From assembly GCA_017161655.1 (NCBI GenBank), contig JADFCV010000002.1, forward strand, positions 110,296-174,295: a stretch of 64,000 bases of DNA. Reading direction: 5' to 3'. Under the pieces are notes generated by a model. It made no database searches, was not told the DNA's origin, and saw only the letters and a list, made by a program, of their open reading frames with translations. Made by a program: the position numbers and the translations under genes. Below are positions 1-9,438 of this stretch, piece after piece (the first letter of the stretch is position 1; each line of letters opens with the position of its first letter). This DNA is from Candidatus Sumerlaeota bacterium (lineage in GTDB: Bacteria; Sumerlaeota; Sumerlaeia; Sumerlaeales; Sumerlaeaceae).

Positions 1-1175
1 AAGTAGTCCTTCAGCTCGTCCAGAGAATTATCAGCGCTGATGCCGATCATGGCAAACGCTTTATCCTTGTTCTGTTCGTAAAGCTCCTTCATTTTGGGCG
101 TAAGCACTCGGCAAGGACCGCACCAAGTAGCCCAGAAATCGAGAACCACAACTTTTCCGCGGAGCTTTTCTAACTCCACGGGTGAGCCGTCCAAAGCCTT
201 TGTGGTGAAGTCTGGAGCTTGATTCCCCTCTCGGATTGCAGCCCAGTTCTTAGCTTGTGCGATACTTTTCTCCACCTGAGTGCGGATGTCTTTCAGGACC
301 GGAGCAAATTGCCCTTCGGGGAACTTTTTCAAATAACCCTCAATTGCCTCTGTCAGTGCTGTCGTGTCGATGTCTTCGGTAGCTGTGGCCTGGCGCAGAG
401 CTTTGAAGGTCGCAGCACCCGCGATCGCATCTTCTTTGAGCTTAGCCAAGGCATCTTTTGGCAATGAGCTTTTAGCTGTCCGTTTTGTCTCGGCCTGCAC
501 AGCGATCTCCCGGGTCGCGCCTTGCTCTGAAACCTGAATCACTGCTGCGAAGCGAGCATGGGAACTGATCGGAAGTCCCTCTTTTTCGGAAAAAATGTTC
601 TCCACCTCCAGCTCTTTGATCTTCACAGGGAGCTTCTCGAGGACCTTGCTGTTTGGGTCAGCAACGATTTTCTGCACAATGACGCCGTCCTTCACACTCT
701 TGCTGAGCTTTGCCTGCAGCGGAAGCATAGTGATGGGATCGCGGTAATCGATCTGCGCACCATCTTCCTGGCCGAGCAGTTCAGGCATCTCGAAATTCAC
801 CGACCACCCCGGAAAAATCCCCTGGGGGAGAAGCTGCCCCTGCTTCAGGATTTTCCCCTCGGGAGAAATCTGCACTGTGTCGCAGGCATAGCCACGAAGC
901 TTACTCGTTTTTGTCTCGTGTGGAGTGATTTTTGCGAACACATCTAAAGCGTCATTGCTTGCGGCCAGGACGGTGTACTCTGCTTTATGCTGCCAAACGT
1001 CATTGCCCTCTCCACGCATGCTCGTATACGTTGCAGAAGTCTCAAACTCGAGAACAGTTCCTTCTGCCAACTTGTAAGCAAACTTGCCTTTCGAGACGTC
1101 TTGCTGCTCTGCGTGAGATGTTGCCACTCCAACCAGAAAGGCTGAAGCCAGGATTGCGTATGAAACTCGCCTCAT
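1..1175 (-). CDS. TlpA-like thioredoxin-domain secreted protein (3' end outside window)
   Basis: This gene is missing from the ORF track because it runs off the left edge. Read on the minus strand it starts with ATG at 1175 behind a good AAGGAGT ribosome site, and about 391 residues are visible. A short signal peptide (MRRVSYAILASAFLVGVATSHA) is followed by about 270 residues without a recognised fold, and then by a thioredoxin-like domain with FWATWCGPCR. The CGPC pair is the redox centre of TlpA/ResA-type thiol-disulfide oxidoreductases, which act outside the cytoplasmic membrane. The C-terminus (after ISADNSLDELKDY) is outside the window. The N-terminal part probably senses or binds a partner, but I cannot name it. 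It is divergent from ftsY. The family assignment is firm and the substrate is unknown. Confidence 0.85.
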   Translation of the reverse strand, partial: MRRVSYAILASAFLVGVATSHAEQQDVSKGKFAYKLAEGTVLEFETSATYTSMRGEGNDVWQHKAEYTVLAASNDALDVFAKITPHETKTSKLRGYACDTVQISPEGKILKQGQLLPQGIFPGWSVNFEMPELLGQEDGAQIDYRDPITMLPLQAKLSKSVKDGVIVQKIVADPNSKVLEKLPVKIKELEVENIFSEKEGLPISSHARFAAVIQVSEQGATREIAVQAETKRTAKSSLPKDALAKLKEDAIAGAATFKALRQATATEDIDTTALTEAIEGYLKKFPEGQFAPVLKDIRTQVEKSIAQAKNWAAIREGNQAPDFTTKALDGSPVELEKLRGKVVVLDFWATWCGPCRVLTPKMKELYEQNKDKAFAMIGISADNSLDELKDY

Positions 1176-1319
1176 GGCGATAACTCCTTCTTTGTATTTG
1201 AGCCACAGGTGAGCTCGACCCCTGCATGGACCGAACGTTAATTACGAACAATAGGGATCGTGTCAGCCTAGTAACTCAACAGCTTTGTCGTAGAAATCTG
1301 CAACGAGGATGACATCTTT

Positions 1320-2525
1320 ATGCTATTCTTCTGGAAAAAGAAACAGGATCAGTCGGAACAGCAAAACACGGCTGCTAAGAAAACTGTCGAGCAGGATGTC
1401 GCAACGAAGGACGAGACCCTGGAGCAGGAGCCGAAAGAGGTTGCGTCCGAGAACGATACCTTCTCATCAGTTGCGATAGAGGATTCTCCGGGCGCCGCGG
1501 TCTCGCAGAAAACCAGTACCGCGTCCGATGTGCAACTCTCAGAGGCCACATCATCACCCGAAGCAGTTGCACCTTCGGAGAGTGCTGCCCCTCGTGGTTT
1601 CTTCGGCAAGCTTAAGGCAGCGCTAGGCCAACGGATTCGCAAAACCCGCGACGAAATCGTTGGGCAAATCAAAGCCGCAGTAAAAGCGGCCGGCAAAGTG
1701 GATGAGCATCTTTTGGAGAGAATCGAAGAGATTCTCATCCGCGCTGATGTGGGCGCAGAAACAACTTTCAAGATTATCGAGGAGATGCGCGAATTTGAAG
1801 CGCGAGGGGCCTCCGCCGACGAGCTTATCGCTAACTTCAAGAAGCAGCTGCTGGATATTGTCGGGACAGAGATGCACTGCCTCGTTCCCCCGGCCGAACG
1901 ACCGTGGGTGATCCTCTTTGTGGGAGTCAATGGCACAGGCAAGACCACAACCATTGGAAAACTTGCCGCCGAATTCCGGGCTCAGGGAAGAAAAACTCTC
2001 CTTGTAGCCGGTGACACTTTCCGCGCTGCTGCCATTGAGCAGCTTGGCATTTGGGCCCAACGCACGGGCGCGGAGCTTGTTGCGAAGCAAATGGGCGCAG
2101 ACCCTGCCGGTGTTGCCTACGACGCTATCACGAAGGCTGTGTCAGAGAATTACGACGTTGTGCTGATAGACACTGCCGGCCGGCTTCACACAAAAACGAA
2201 TCTCATGGAAGAGCTGAAAAAAATCGTCCGTGTGATCAAAAAGCTCATGCCCAATGCGCCACACGACACGCTCCTCGTTCTCGATGCTACAACTGGTCAA
2301 AATGCCATTCAACAAGCTAAAGTGTTTACAGAAGCGATCCCCGTCACCGGTCTTGTAATGACAAAGCTCGACGGAACAGCGAAAGGTGGCGTCCTCATTG
2401 GTATTCGCAACCTTTTTGCGATACCCGTTGTGAAAATTGGAGTGGGAGAAGCTGTGGAGGACCTGCGCGATTTTGATCCCCGCGAATTCGTCGATGCACT
2501 TTTCGAAGACGACGACAACGCTTGA
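1320..2525 (+). CDS. ftsY: Signal recognition particle receptor FtsY
   Basis: FtsY is the membrane-associated SRP receptor GTPase that docks ribosome-SRP complexes at the Sec translocon. The 401-residue protein has an acidic, low-complexity A domain (about residues 10-95, rich in Glu/Ser/Ala). It is followed by the N helical bundle and the G domain: P-loop GVNGTGKTTT near residue 201, DTAGR near 283 and TKLDGTAKGG near 347. The start ATG lies behind GAGGATG. The charged opening LFFWKKKQ is typical of the membrane-targeting N-terminus. It stands alone between two divergent or convergent genes, and no ffh is in the window. Length and motifs are complete for the family. Confidence 0.97.
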   Translation: MLFFWKKKQDQSEQQNTAAKKTVEQDVATKDETLEQEPKEVASENDTFSSVAIEDSPGAAVSQKTSTASDVQLSEATSSPEAVAPSESAAPRGFFGKLKAALGQRIRKTRDEIVGQIKAAVKAAGKVDEHLLERIEEILIRADVGAETTFKIIEEMREFEARGASADELIANFKKQLLDIVGTEMHCLVPPAERPWVILFVGVNGTGKTTTIGKLAAEFRAQGRKTLLVAGDTFRAAAIEQLGIWAQRTGAELVAKQMGADPAGVAYDAITKAVSENYDVVLIDTAGRLHTKTNLMEELKKIVRVIKKLMPNAPHDTLLVLDATTGQNAIQQAKVFTEAIPVTGLVMTKLDGTAKGGVLIGIRNLFAIPVVKIGVGEAVEDLRDFDPREFVDALFEDDDNA

Positions 2526-2662
2526 TATGGCATCGACCTGTAGGCGGCCTTCTTCCACCGTCTGCTTTTGCACGCTGGGGCCGCAGTAAGGGTCGACTAT
2601 GCGCAATCGCCGGGCGGCGGGCTTATCTCTTCCCAGTCAGGAAACCTTGTGAGAAAAAGTAT

Positions 2663-2693
2663 GGCGGCCGACGCTATCACCGCGCTGGCCGCC
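2663..2693. terminator. Inverted repeat between convergent ftsY and DUF1460 gene
   Basis: A perfect 7-base inverted repeat GGCGGCC / GGCCGCC flanks a 17-base loop. It sits in the roughly 195-base gap between the convergent ends of ftsY and the DUF1460 gene. There is no T-run on either side, so the terminator role is only suggested by position. I see no gene in the gap; the small ORFs there have no family features. Confidence 0.3.
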
Positions 2694-2721
2694 AAATCAA
2701 GTGAGAACGGGAACCGCCATC

Positions 2722-3876
2722 CTAACGCTCAAGCTCTTCAGCCCTCAGGCGGAGAAATTTCATCCCTAGAAATTGCGCCTGGTTTTTCTTTGCTCTCTCG
2801 GGGTTCTTTTTTACGTTTTCCTGCACGTATTGAAGCAGAGGCACTTCGACGACTTTCGGCGGCGTTGAATGAATGAACGTTACTTCGCCCTTATCGTTGT
2901 GCGCGATGAGTCCCGTATGTCCTACCCACACGCTCCCACCAGTGCCCCGCACCACGTTGACGAAGTCTCCATCTTTTAACTTGTTCGCAACCTCAGGGAT
3001 GACTTCAGCAGGAATGTACTCATCATGGAGAACCTCCACTGGGATCCCCTGGCCAATGCCAAACTTTGAGAAGAACTTTTCCCGGTCAATTTTTTCCGTG
3101 TAATGAGCAAGTTTCGAAGCCCCCAGTTTCTGTGTGACGTCTTCAACGAGCCACGAGTTATTTTTGTCCCAGTCAGCTTCTGTGTAGTGGTTGCGCGTTA
3201 GCATGCCGATCTCGCCGTTTTTATAACGGATTCTCTGCAACGTCGCAAAAAACTCTTTCCAGTTAGAGCTTAGCGCCATGGCATACGTGTGCTCGCAGAA
3301 CACAACGCAATCGCTTTTGCTTAATTCGAAAAGTGGCTGAGGATCATAAAGCTCGAAGGGGAACTCGCCGAGCAGATACATTTCGTAGGGTTGCCCAACT
3401 CTTTTGCGTGCATAGTGCACAACCCGTTCGCGCAAGTTTGGGACGTTTTTCTTTGCCCAGCCCAGGTAAACGTCTAGTTCCTTTGGCTGGATCTCCCAGA
3501 AACGCTTTTGCGACACACCATCAAGTATTGCCGACGTTTGCTCCGCCGTCAGGCGAGGATTCGGCATCTGTTGCAGATACCAGCTCTTCCAGCTTTTGGG
3601 AAGCTTCGCCCATGGGACGTCATGGAGATAGCCGAGGAGTTTCCATTTCTCCGGATCTTCGAGCTTGTTCGCGGGTTTCGACGCGAGTGTGTAAATCTCC
3701 TTGCGTAGTCGAAGCTCGAACGATTTCGTCGTTTCGTTGGCTTTGGGCTTTGCCCCCCATGCCTTCTTTGCGATTTCCACATCGACCGGTGGCAACGGCC
3801 GACTCGCTGCCGAAACTGTTAGCGCGCCTAATCCCAAGCACAGAAGGACAATCCGTTGAAAGCTCATGGTCTTCAT
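2722..3876 (-). CDS. DUF1460 / N-acetylmuramoyl-L-alanine amidase-like secreted protein
   Basis: This is a 384-residue exported protein with a signal peptide ending near VSAAS-RPLPP. The C-terminal 230 residues match the DUF1460 (amidase-like, NlpC/P60-related) family, whose characterised members cleave cell-wall peptides. The likely catalytic Cys is C190 in KSDCVVFCEH, and the likely His is H320 in VWVGHTGLI. Residues 30-150 form a Lys-rich helical extension that I do not recognise. The start ATG at 3876 has GAAAGGG eight bases upstream. It is transcribed away from the epimerase gene. A role in peptidoglycan turnover is inferred from the family; the substrate is not shown by the sequence. 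Confidence 0.85.
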   Translation of the reverse strand: MKTMSFQRIVLLCLGLGALTVSAASRPLPPVDVEIAKKAWGAKPKANETTKSFELRLRKEIYTLASKPANKLEDPEKWKLLGYLHDVPWAKLPKSWKSWYLQQMPNPRLTAEQTSAILDGVSQKRFWEIQPKELDVYLGWAKKNVPNLRERVVHYARKRVGQPYEMYLLGEFPFELYDPQPLFELSKSDCVVFCEHTYAMALSSNWKEFFATLQRIRYKNGEIGMLTRNHYTEADWDKNNSWLVEDVTQKLGASKLAHYTEKIDREKFFSKFGIGQGIPVEVLHDEYIPAEVIPEVANKLKDGDFVNVVRGTGGSVWVGHTGLIAHNDKGEVTFIHSTPPKVVEVPLLQYVQENVKKNPERAKKNQAQFLGMKFLRLRAEELER

Positions 3877-4082
3877 CGGTGCAACCCTTTCTCCGGTAAG
3901 AAGTTTTTTTATTAAAGGTGATAGCTCAGGGTCTTCCTTGTCCGTCTTGAGTCCTAGGTCAATACTTACTTTTCCTGTTTTTTCGCACGTCTGCGATGAG
4001 TTTTACTCACTCATGTGTAGCGCGTTACGTGTCTGAATGGCGGCCAAATAGCCGCTGAAAAAATCTTTCTCATGGTGGAAAC

Positions 4083-5024
4083 ATGGCGAAATATCTCGTC
4101 ACAGGTGGGTGTGGCTTCATCGGCTCGAACATCGCTGAGTACCTTGTCCAGCAAGGGGAGGAAGTCCGTATTCTGGACAATCTTTCGACCGGCAAGCGCG
4201 AAAACATAGCCAGCTTTTTGGACAAGGTGGAATTTATCGAGGGCGATCTCCTTGATCGCACGGCGGTCGCTCGCGCTGTGCAAGGCGTGGACTACGTCCT
4301 CCATCAGGCTGCACTGCCGAGTGTTCCCCGAAGCATTGAAGACCCGGAGACCTCAAACCGCGTGAACGTGGAGGGCACGGTAATACTTTTGCGTGCATGC
4401 GTCGAGGCAGGCGTCAAACGTGTCGTCTACGCCGCAAGCTCTTCTGCCTATGGCGACCAGCCAAGCCTCGTGAAATCGGAAGACCTTCTTCCGCGACCAA
4501 AGTCCCCTTATGCCGTCTCGAAACTGGCAGGGGAGTACTATATGCATGCCTTCACAACCTGCTATGGGCTGGAAACCGTATCACTCCGCTATTTTAATGT
4601 GTTTGGCCCCCGGCAGGATCCCACTTCCCAGTATAGCGCAGTCATTCCCAAGTTCATCACAGCGATGCTGCGCGGTGAACGCCCTACCATTTACGGCGAC
4701 GGGACACAGACACGGGATTTTACCTTCGTCTTAAACAATGTGTTGGCCAACATTGCGGCCGCAAAAGCACCTCAGGTGGCAGGCCGCGTTTTCAATATCG
4801 CTTGTGGCACCTCATTCAGTCTTCTCGACCTCGTACGCGAAATCAATGGCATCCTGGGCACGAGCATTGATCCTATTTTTTCCCCGCCGCGTGCAGGCGA
4901 TGTTCGACACTCTTTAGCCGACATCACAGCGGCAAAGCAAAATCTGGGTTACGAAGTCGTTGTTGATTTCCGCGAAGGACTTCGCCGGACCATCGAGTGG
5001 TATAAGCAGCAATTAGGCATGTAG
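4083..5024 (+). CDS. NAD-dependent nucleotide-sugar epimerase/dehydratase (extended SDR)
   Basis: This 313-residue extended short-chain dehydrogenase/reductase probably interconverts UDP-sugars (4-epimerase type) for surface polysaccharide. Visible features are the NAD-binding TGGCGFIG at the N-terminus, DNLSTG, the HQAALPSVPRS strand, SSSAYG, the catalytic YAVSK, and the substrate-side RYFNVFGPRQDP and GDGTQTRDF. The last two resemble WbpP/GalE-like enzymes rather than RmlB. The start ATG is preceded by GGTGGA. It is followed after 11 bases by a GT-C membrane protein on the same strand, so the two probably form an operon. The exact sugar cannot be read from sequence. A second, more GalE-like epimerase is at 35451. 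Confidence 0.92.
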   Translation: MAKYLVTGGCGFIGSNIAEYLVQQGEEVRILDNLSTGKRENIASFLDKVEFIEGDLLDRTAVARAVQGVDYVLHQAALPSVPRSIEDPETSNRVNVEGTVILLRACVEAGVKRVVYAASSSAYGDQPSLVKSEDLLPRPKSPYAVSKLAGEYYMHAFTTCYGLETVSLRYFNVFGPRQDPTSQYSAVIPKFITAMLRGERPTIYGDGTQTRDFTFVLNNVLANIAAAKAPQVAGRVFNIACGTSFSLLDLVREINGILGTSIDPIFSPPRAGDVRHSLADITAAKQNLGYEVVVDFREGLRRTIEWYKQQLGM

Positions 5025-5035
5025 TGAGCTGAAGC

Positions 5036-6598
5036 GTGAAGGGGACAGCCAAACGGCGCAGCCTGACAGGGGCATGGTTGTGCGTTGCTCTTGCCATGGG
5101 CATCTTTGTTCGTCTCCCGGCATATCACCAACGTAGCTGGTGGATTGATGAACTCATCACAGCCCAAGTCGCGGGACGTCCTCTCACGGGGCCAGATTTG
5201 TGGGATGCTACTCGTAAGCCGGCCGATAGCATTCTCGGGTTCACGCTACAAGATCCTGGCCCTGGACCACTTGTTTATCTCCTCGATGGTGTCTTTTCCA
5301 AATTCGCCCGGCCCGTCGGTGGCGAATATTGGTTACGAGTACCCGGGCTAGTTGCAGCGTTGCTCACCATTGGCATGCTCTACATTTTCGGAAGGCAATG
5401 GTGGGGGAGTCGTCGGTTAGCAGCAACGATCACGCTCTGGGCCGCGCTTTTTCCGCCCTGGGTAGACTTTTCTATGGGAGCCCGTGGCTATGCATGGACG
5501 GTACTTTTTCTGCTCATTCAATGGCACGCGCTGTGGTGTCTTGTCTCAGGTTCCCAAACACTCGATTACCGATCTCGCCTATCGGTCGTGACTCTGGCGG
5601 TCATCACCGTCCTCTGTTTTTATCTTACGCCACTTAATCTTGTGTGGTGTACGCCGTTATGGCTCACAGCAGCCTATTTTTACTGGAGAAATCGCCAGAG
5701 TTTTACCCCGCGTCTCTTAAGAGCGGTAGCTGTGGCAGCCCTGGCAACCGCCGCCGCTGTTGTACCCTACCTGATGATCTGGCTAATGCGCCTCAGCGCG
5801 AAGGGGCTGGGCGGAGGGACTATCACTCTTCACCGCGCTATTGCTCGTTTGCATGATTTTGTTGACGAATTATCTCGAGAACCGTGGTACGCAGTTCTTG
5901 CCTTTGGTCCGTTGTGCCTTACTGCCCTCATCTCCATTCTACGGTTAGATCGGCGTCCACCCGTTGCCATGATGACTCTGACCTCGTGGTTCATGCTGGT
6001 TTCAGGCACCATGCTTTCCGCCGCACTAGTCCTCCTTTTCTTTCTAGCTCCCCGATACTTTGTTGGTTTCTCAATTCCGCTCGTTTGGGGCAGTGGCATA
6101 GTCTTCAAGCAGCTCCTCTTATTTGCACGCCATCGCTGGGGGCAGAAATTCGCGTCTTATATCATTCTCATCCTTACGCTTCTCATCGCGACCATCGAAA
6201 CCCCTTCAGCGCTCCATTACGCGCGAACACCGGTTCATGACTGGGTGTCAGCGGTCCTGTGGCTAAATGCACGTAAGTCCCCCCAGGATATAATTTTTTG
6301 CGGTCCTAACGCCGATATCGAAGTTCTCTGGGCTTATGCGAAGCAATTCCATTGGGACCAACAGGTCCCACGGTGGCTCATCGTCGAAAATGGGCGTAAA
6401 GTGGATACATCGACGTTAGAGGCGTTGCAGCGGGTTTTACTCTCACATCGTCGCTTGTGGTATATCACGCCGTTTTTTGGTCAAGTAAGACCACCGGCAT
6501 ATTGGGCGTTTGTACGCAAGCACTTCCGCGAAGTTGCTCGTTTTCCAGGCCGTGGCGACATCGTGATTCTCCTCCACGAGCCTTCAGACTCCCATTGA
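5036..6598 (+). CDS. GT-C-fold membrane glycosyltransferase-like protein
   Basis: This is a 520-residue integral membrane protein with about ten hydrophobic segments and a GTG start. The first loop after TM1 carries RLPAYHQRSWWIDE. Its acidic pair is at the position of the catalytic Asp/Glu of GT-C enzymes (PMT/ArnT-like, GT39/GT83), which use polyprenyl-phosphate sugars on the outer face of the inner membrane. The last 120 residues are soluble and likely periplasmic. It lies 11 bases after the epimerase gene, so it may consume the sugar that gene produces. Family membership is inferred from topology and the acidic motif; acceptor and donor are unknown. Confidence 0.75.
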   Translation: MKGTAKRRSLTGAWLCVALAMGIFVRLPAYHQRSWWIDELITAQVAGRPLTGPDLWDATRKPADSILGFTLQDPGPGPLVYLLDGVFSKFARPVGGEYWLRVPGLVAALLTIGMLYIFGRQWWGSRRLAATITLWAALFPPWVDFSMGARGYAWTVLFLLIQWHALWCLVSGSQTLDYRSRLSVVTLAVITVLCFYLTPLNLVWCTPLWLTAAYFYWRNRQSFTPRLLRAVAVAALATAAAVVPYLMIWLMRLSAKGLGGGTITLHRAIARLHDFVDELSREPWYAVLAFGPLCLTALISILRLDRRPPVAMMTLTSWFMLVSGTMLSAALVLLFFLAPRYFVGFSIPLVWGSGIVFKQLLLFARHRWGQKFASYIILILTLLIATIETPSALHYARTPVHDWVSAVLWLNARKSPQDIIFCGPNADIEVLWAYAKQFHWDQQVPRWLIVENGRKVDTSTLEALQRVLLSHRRLWYITPFFGQVRPPAYWAFVRKHFREVARFPGRGDIVILLHEPSDSH

Positions 6599-6599
6599 A

Positions 6600-6616
6600 G
6601 GCCAATTGAACTGGCC
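6600..6616. terminator. Short hairpin between convergent GT-C gene and dnaJ
   Basis: GGCCA and TGGCC flank a 7-base loop, with CTTTCCCC after it on the plus strand. It fills the 36-base gap between two convergent stop codons, so it may serve both directions. The stem is short and the call is weak. Confidence 0.3.
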
Positions 6617-6634
6617 CTTTCCCCGCACAAATGC

Positions 6635-7762
6635 TTAGACCTTCCAACCCATCTCGCGGGCGAATGCACGGAATGCTTCTCTCTGTTTCTCGTTGAGGTT
6701 CTTAGGCGTCACAACTTTGACAACGACGTGTTGATCGCCTGCCGGCGCCCCCCGTCGATGAACGCCGCGCCCCTTCAGGCGGAACACAGTCCCACTTTGC
6801 GTTCCTGCCGGGATTTTCAGCTTCACTTCACCGTCCAGCGTCGGCACAGCTACCTGTCCGCCTAGCACTGCAGTTGCCAAATCGATCTCTTTATCAACCA
6901 CGATATGATCGCCATCACGCCGGAAGATCGGATGAGGTTGGACGTGCACACGCAGCAAGAGATCGCCAGACGGCCCGCCATTGATTCCAGGCTGACCTTC
7001 GCCCGCCAGGCGAATGATCTGACCGTCCTTCACGCCGGCAGGAATCTTCACCGTGAGCGTTTTCGGTCTCGCAGCGTAGCCAGTCCCTCGACACACAACG
7101 CACGGCGTCGTGATCACAGTCCCACGTCCTCCACAGCCAGGACACAGGCGCGTCACGCCAAAGGCACCCTGCGAAACCGTGATCGTTCCTCGACCGCCAC
7201 ACTGCGCGCACGATGCCACCCGTGTGCCGGGCTGTGCTCCCGAGCCCCCGCAGTTAGGACATCGGTCTGTTTTTGTAAAAGTAATCGTTTGCTTCCCGCC
7301 TCGTACTGAAGTTTCAAAAGGAATGGTAATATCGGCTTCGACGTCATTGCCGCGACTTGCTTCTTCGTCGAACTCAAAATCAGTGAATCCAGGTCGGCCG
7401 CCGCCGGTGTGCCGTTCTCGGAAAAGCTGTTCGAAGATGTCCGCGAATCCGCCGAAATCTGTGAACGTGAACCCACCACCGCTGCCCGTCGCCCCAGCTC
7501 CGAACGGTCCCTGGGAACGCCCTGCCCCAGTGAAGCCTCCTGCAAATGCGCCGCGGCGCATGGCGTCGTACTGGGCGCGTTTTTGAGGATCGCTCAGAAC
7601 CTCATACGCTTCAGTAATCTGTTTAAACTTTTCTTCCGCTTCGGGATTGTTCCGGTTGCGATCCGGATGGTATTTCAGAGCCAACTTTCGGTAGGCTTTC
7701 TTAATCTCATCCTGAGTGGCATTTTCGGCAACGCCTAAAATCCGATAATAATTCTCTTTCAT
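6635..7762 (-). CDS. dnaJ: Chaperone protein DnaJ
   Basis: DnaJ is the Hsp40 co-chaperone that stimulates DnaK ATPase. All parts of a type I DnaJ are present in 375 residues: a J domain with HPD at residues 32-34, a Gly/Phe-rich linker, four zinc-binding CxxCxGxG repeats ([32 protein letters not shown]), and the C-terminal substrate domains. The ORF track begins one codon earlier at a TTG; I start at ATG 7762, which has AAGGGGGA upstream. No dnaK or grpE is adjacent, and I see no CIRCE operator in the 160-base gap to argC. Confidence 0.97.
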   Translation of the reverse strand: MKENYYRILGVAENATQDEIKKAYRKLALKYHPDRNRNNPEAEEKFKQITEAYEVLSDPQKRAQYDAMRRGAFAGGFTGAGRSQGPFGAGATGSGGGFTFTDFGGFADIFEQLFRERHTGGGRPGFTDFEFDEEASRGNDVEADITIPFETSVRGGKQTITFTKTDRCPNCGGSGAQPGTRVASCAQCGGRGTITVSQGAFGVTRLCPGCGGRGTVITTPCVVCRGTGYAARPKTLTVKIPAGVKDGQIIRLAGEGQPGINGGPSGDLLLRVHVQPHPIFRRDGDHIVVDKEIDLATAVLGGQVAVPTLDGEVKLKIPAGTQSGTVFRLKGRGVHRRGAPAGDQHVVVKVVTPKNLNEKQREAFRAFAREMGWKV

Positions 7763-7925
7763 CAAAAATCCCCCTTTCTTGTGGCTCTTGTCACCACTTC
7801 GGTCTCAAACTTTCTGTTTTCATTTTGCTCCTTTTAGAAAATACAATCGCCTATTCTGTACGTTAGCAAACGGATAAGCTGAACTCACATTACCACCATT
7901 ACTACCAAACTCAATTGAGGAAGCG

Positions 7926-9017
7926 ATGGCTGCTGGAACACGCAAAAAACAAATTCGGGTCGGAATTATTGGCGCTGCTGGTCTCGGAGCGGGGCGTCTC
8001 ATTGATATCCTACTGCGTCATCCTCATGTGAGGCTTGTCACCCTAGTGAGCGAATCTTCGCCGGGAGATCCCGTCTGGAGCGTGCACACGCATCTGCGCG
8101 ATGTTGACCTAACCTTTGAGGACTTCGACATGAAAAAGATTTCTTCATGTGACGTCGTGTTCTCTTGCAAGCGTCCTGGCGATACTTTTCCTTATGTTCA
8201 GGAAATCCTGAATTCCGGGGCAAAATTCATCGATCTCAGCGCCGACTACCGCCTCAAAAACCCCGATGATTATCCCGCGTGGTATGGCATTGAGCACCGA
8301 CATCCCCGGCTTCTTCGAGAGGCAGTTTATGGTTTGCCGGAGCTATACCGCACAAAGATTGCCTCCGCGCGCCTTGTGGCCAACCCGGGCTGCTACACAA
8401 CTACTGCGATTCTGGCGTGCGCCCCTCTTGTCCGAGCTGGTATAGGCACCAACTCTCCGATACTCATCGACGCCATTTCCGGCGTCTCTGGTGCTGGTCG
8501 AGCCCCTAAGCTCGAGAACCAGTTCATAGCAGTGGCAGAAAACGTCCGTGCATACCGAATTGGGAACCACCAGCATACACCTGAAATTGAACAGGAACTC
8601 TCCCTTGTCGCCCGTCGCTCGAGGTCAAAAAAGGGCACAGAAAGCGCTCATGGTGTTCGCGTGCTCTTTGTGCCTCACGTTGGGCCATACAAGGTCGGAA
8701 TCATGGCCGATTGCTACTTGCGTGTCGCTGAAAGTGATCAGTTGCCCTCGGCTGACGACGTCTACGAGATCCTTCGCTCAGCCTATCGCGATGAACCGTT
8801 TGTGCGCGTCTATCCGCCCGACAGTTTGCCGCAGCTCGAGGCTGTGGCCTACACAAACTTCTGCGACATCGGCATCCGGGTAGATCCTCGCACGCGTACC
8901 GTTGTCGTTATTTCGGTGACCGACAATCTTGTGAAAGGTGCTGCAGGGCAGGCCGTCCAAAACATGAACATCATGTGTGGCATCGAAGAAACAACAGCTC
9001 TCGTTGGACGTCTGTGA
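7926..9017 (+). CDS. argC: N-acetyl-gamma-glutamyl-phosphate reductase ArgC
   Basis: ArgC catalyses the NADPH-dependent reduction of N-acetyl-glutamyl phosphate to the semialdehyde in arginine (ornithine) synthesis. The 363-residue protein has the nucleotide-binding GIIGAAGLGAGRL start, catalytic Cys156 in NPGCYTTT, GVSGAGRAP, and the HxHTPEI-like NHQHTPEIEQ motif. The start ATG follows GAGGAAG. Other arg genes except carB (36 kb) are not in the window. A Rieske protein follows after 15 bases on the same strand. Confidence 0.95.
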   Translation: MAAGTRKKQIRVGIIGAAGLGAGRLIDILLRHPHVRLVTLVSESSPGDPVWSVHTHLRDVDLTFEDFDMKKISSCDVVFSCKRPGDTFPYVQEILNSGAKFIDLSADYRLKNPDDYPAWYGIEHRHPRLLREAVYGLPELYRTKIASARLVANPGCYTTTAILACAPLVRAGIGTNSPILIDAISGVSGAGRAPKLENQFIAVAENVRAYRIGNHQHTPEIEQELSLVARRSRSKKGTESAHGVRVLFVPHVGPYKVGIMADCYLRVAESDQLPSADDVYEILRSAYRDEPFVRVYPPDSLPQLEAVAYTNFCDIGIRVDPRTRTVVVISVTDNLVKGAAGQAVQNMNIMCGIEETTALVGRL

Positions 9018-9032
9018 ACCAGGTGAGGTATC

Positions 9033-9350
9033 ATGCGTATTCTCGCTGGCAAAACCACTGATTTTCTTGAGGGGACAATGGGCGTCATTTGGGTTGGAAA
9101 GCATTCACTTGCCATTGCTCGCGTCAATGGTGAGCTGCGCGCGTTTGCCGGCGAGTGCCCACATCGGGGAGCCCAGTTAGCTCAAGGAAGGCTCATCGGT
9201 CCACATCTTACGTGCCCCTGGCATGAGTGGAAATTCGACGTCCTCACCGGCGAAGGTTTGACCAATCCTCATGCCCGCCTAACCCTTTTTCCGATTAGCA
9301 TCGAGGGACAAAACGTTTTTGTCGAAGTTCCAGATGACTGGGGCGTGTAG
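9033..9350 (+). CDS. Small Rieske [2Fe-2S] protein
   Basis: This 105-residue protein is essentially one Rieske domain. The two cluster-binding motifs are CPHRGAQL and CPWHEWKF (CxH-x16-CxxH). It resembles the ferredoxin component of non-heme dioxygenases and NirD-like subunits rather than cytochrome bc Rieske proteins, because it has no membrane anchor. The start ATG follows AGGTGAGG. It lies between argC and lysC on the same strand, and no oxygenase or nitrite reductase partner is present. Its electron-transfer partner is unknown. Confidence 0.9.
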   Translation: MRILAGKTTDFLEGTMGVIWVGKHSLAIARVNGELRAFAGECPHRGAQLAQGRLIGPHLTCPWHEWKFDVLTGEGLTNPHARLTLFPISIEGQNVFVEVPDDWGV

Positions 9351-9358
9351 ATCGATTT

Positions 9359-9370
9359 TGCAAATTTGCA
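9359..9370. promoter_or_regulatory. Perfect palindrome upstream of lysC
   Basis: TGCAAATTTGCA is a 12-base perfect palindrome about 70 bases before the lysC start, in the 88-base gap after the Rieske gene. It could be a regulator site, but AT-rich palindromes of this length arise by chance and I know of no matching factor. Confidence 0.25.
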
Positions 9371-9438
9371 TTTGCGTACCGGTTTTTCCTAACGAAGAAG
9401 ACTAGACTAAAATCATAGGGAAGAGAGGTTTCTCGACG

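Noticed and set aside
219-947. Plus-strand ORFs of 82 and 129 residues at the left edge
   Set aside because: They are antisense to the TlpA-like gene, which has a signal peptide, a ribosome site and a CGPC motif.
1349-1954. 201-residue minus-strand ORF over ftsY
   Set aside because: It is the reverse of the acidic A domain of FtsY; low complexity, no start site support.
7763-7925. Possible CIRCE or heat-shock operator before dnaJ
   Set aside because: No TTAGCACTC-N9-GAGTGCTAA repeat or similar is present.
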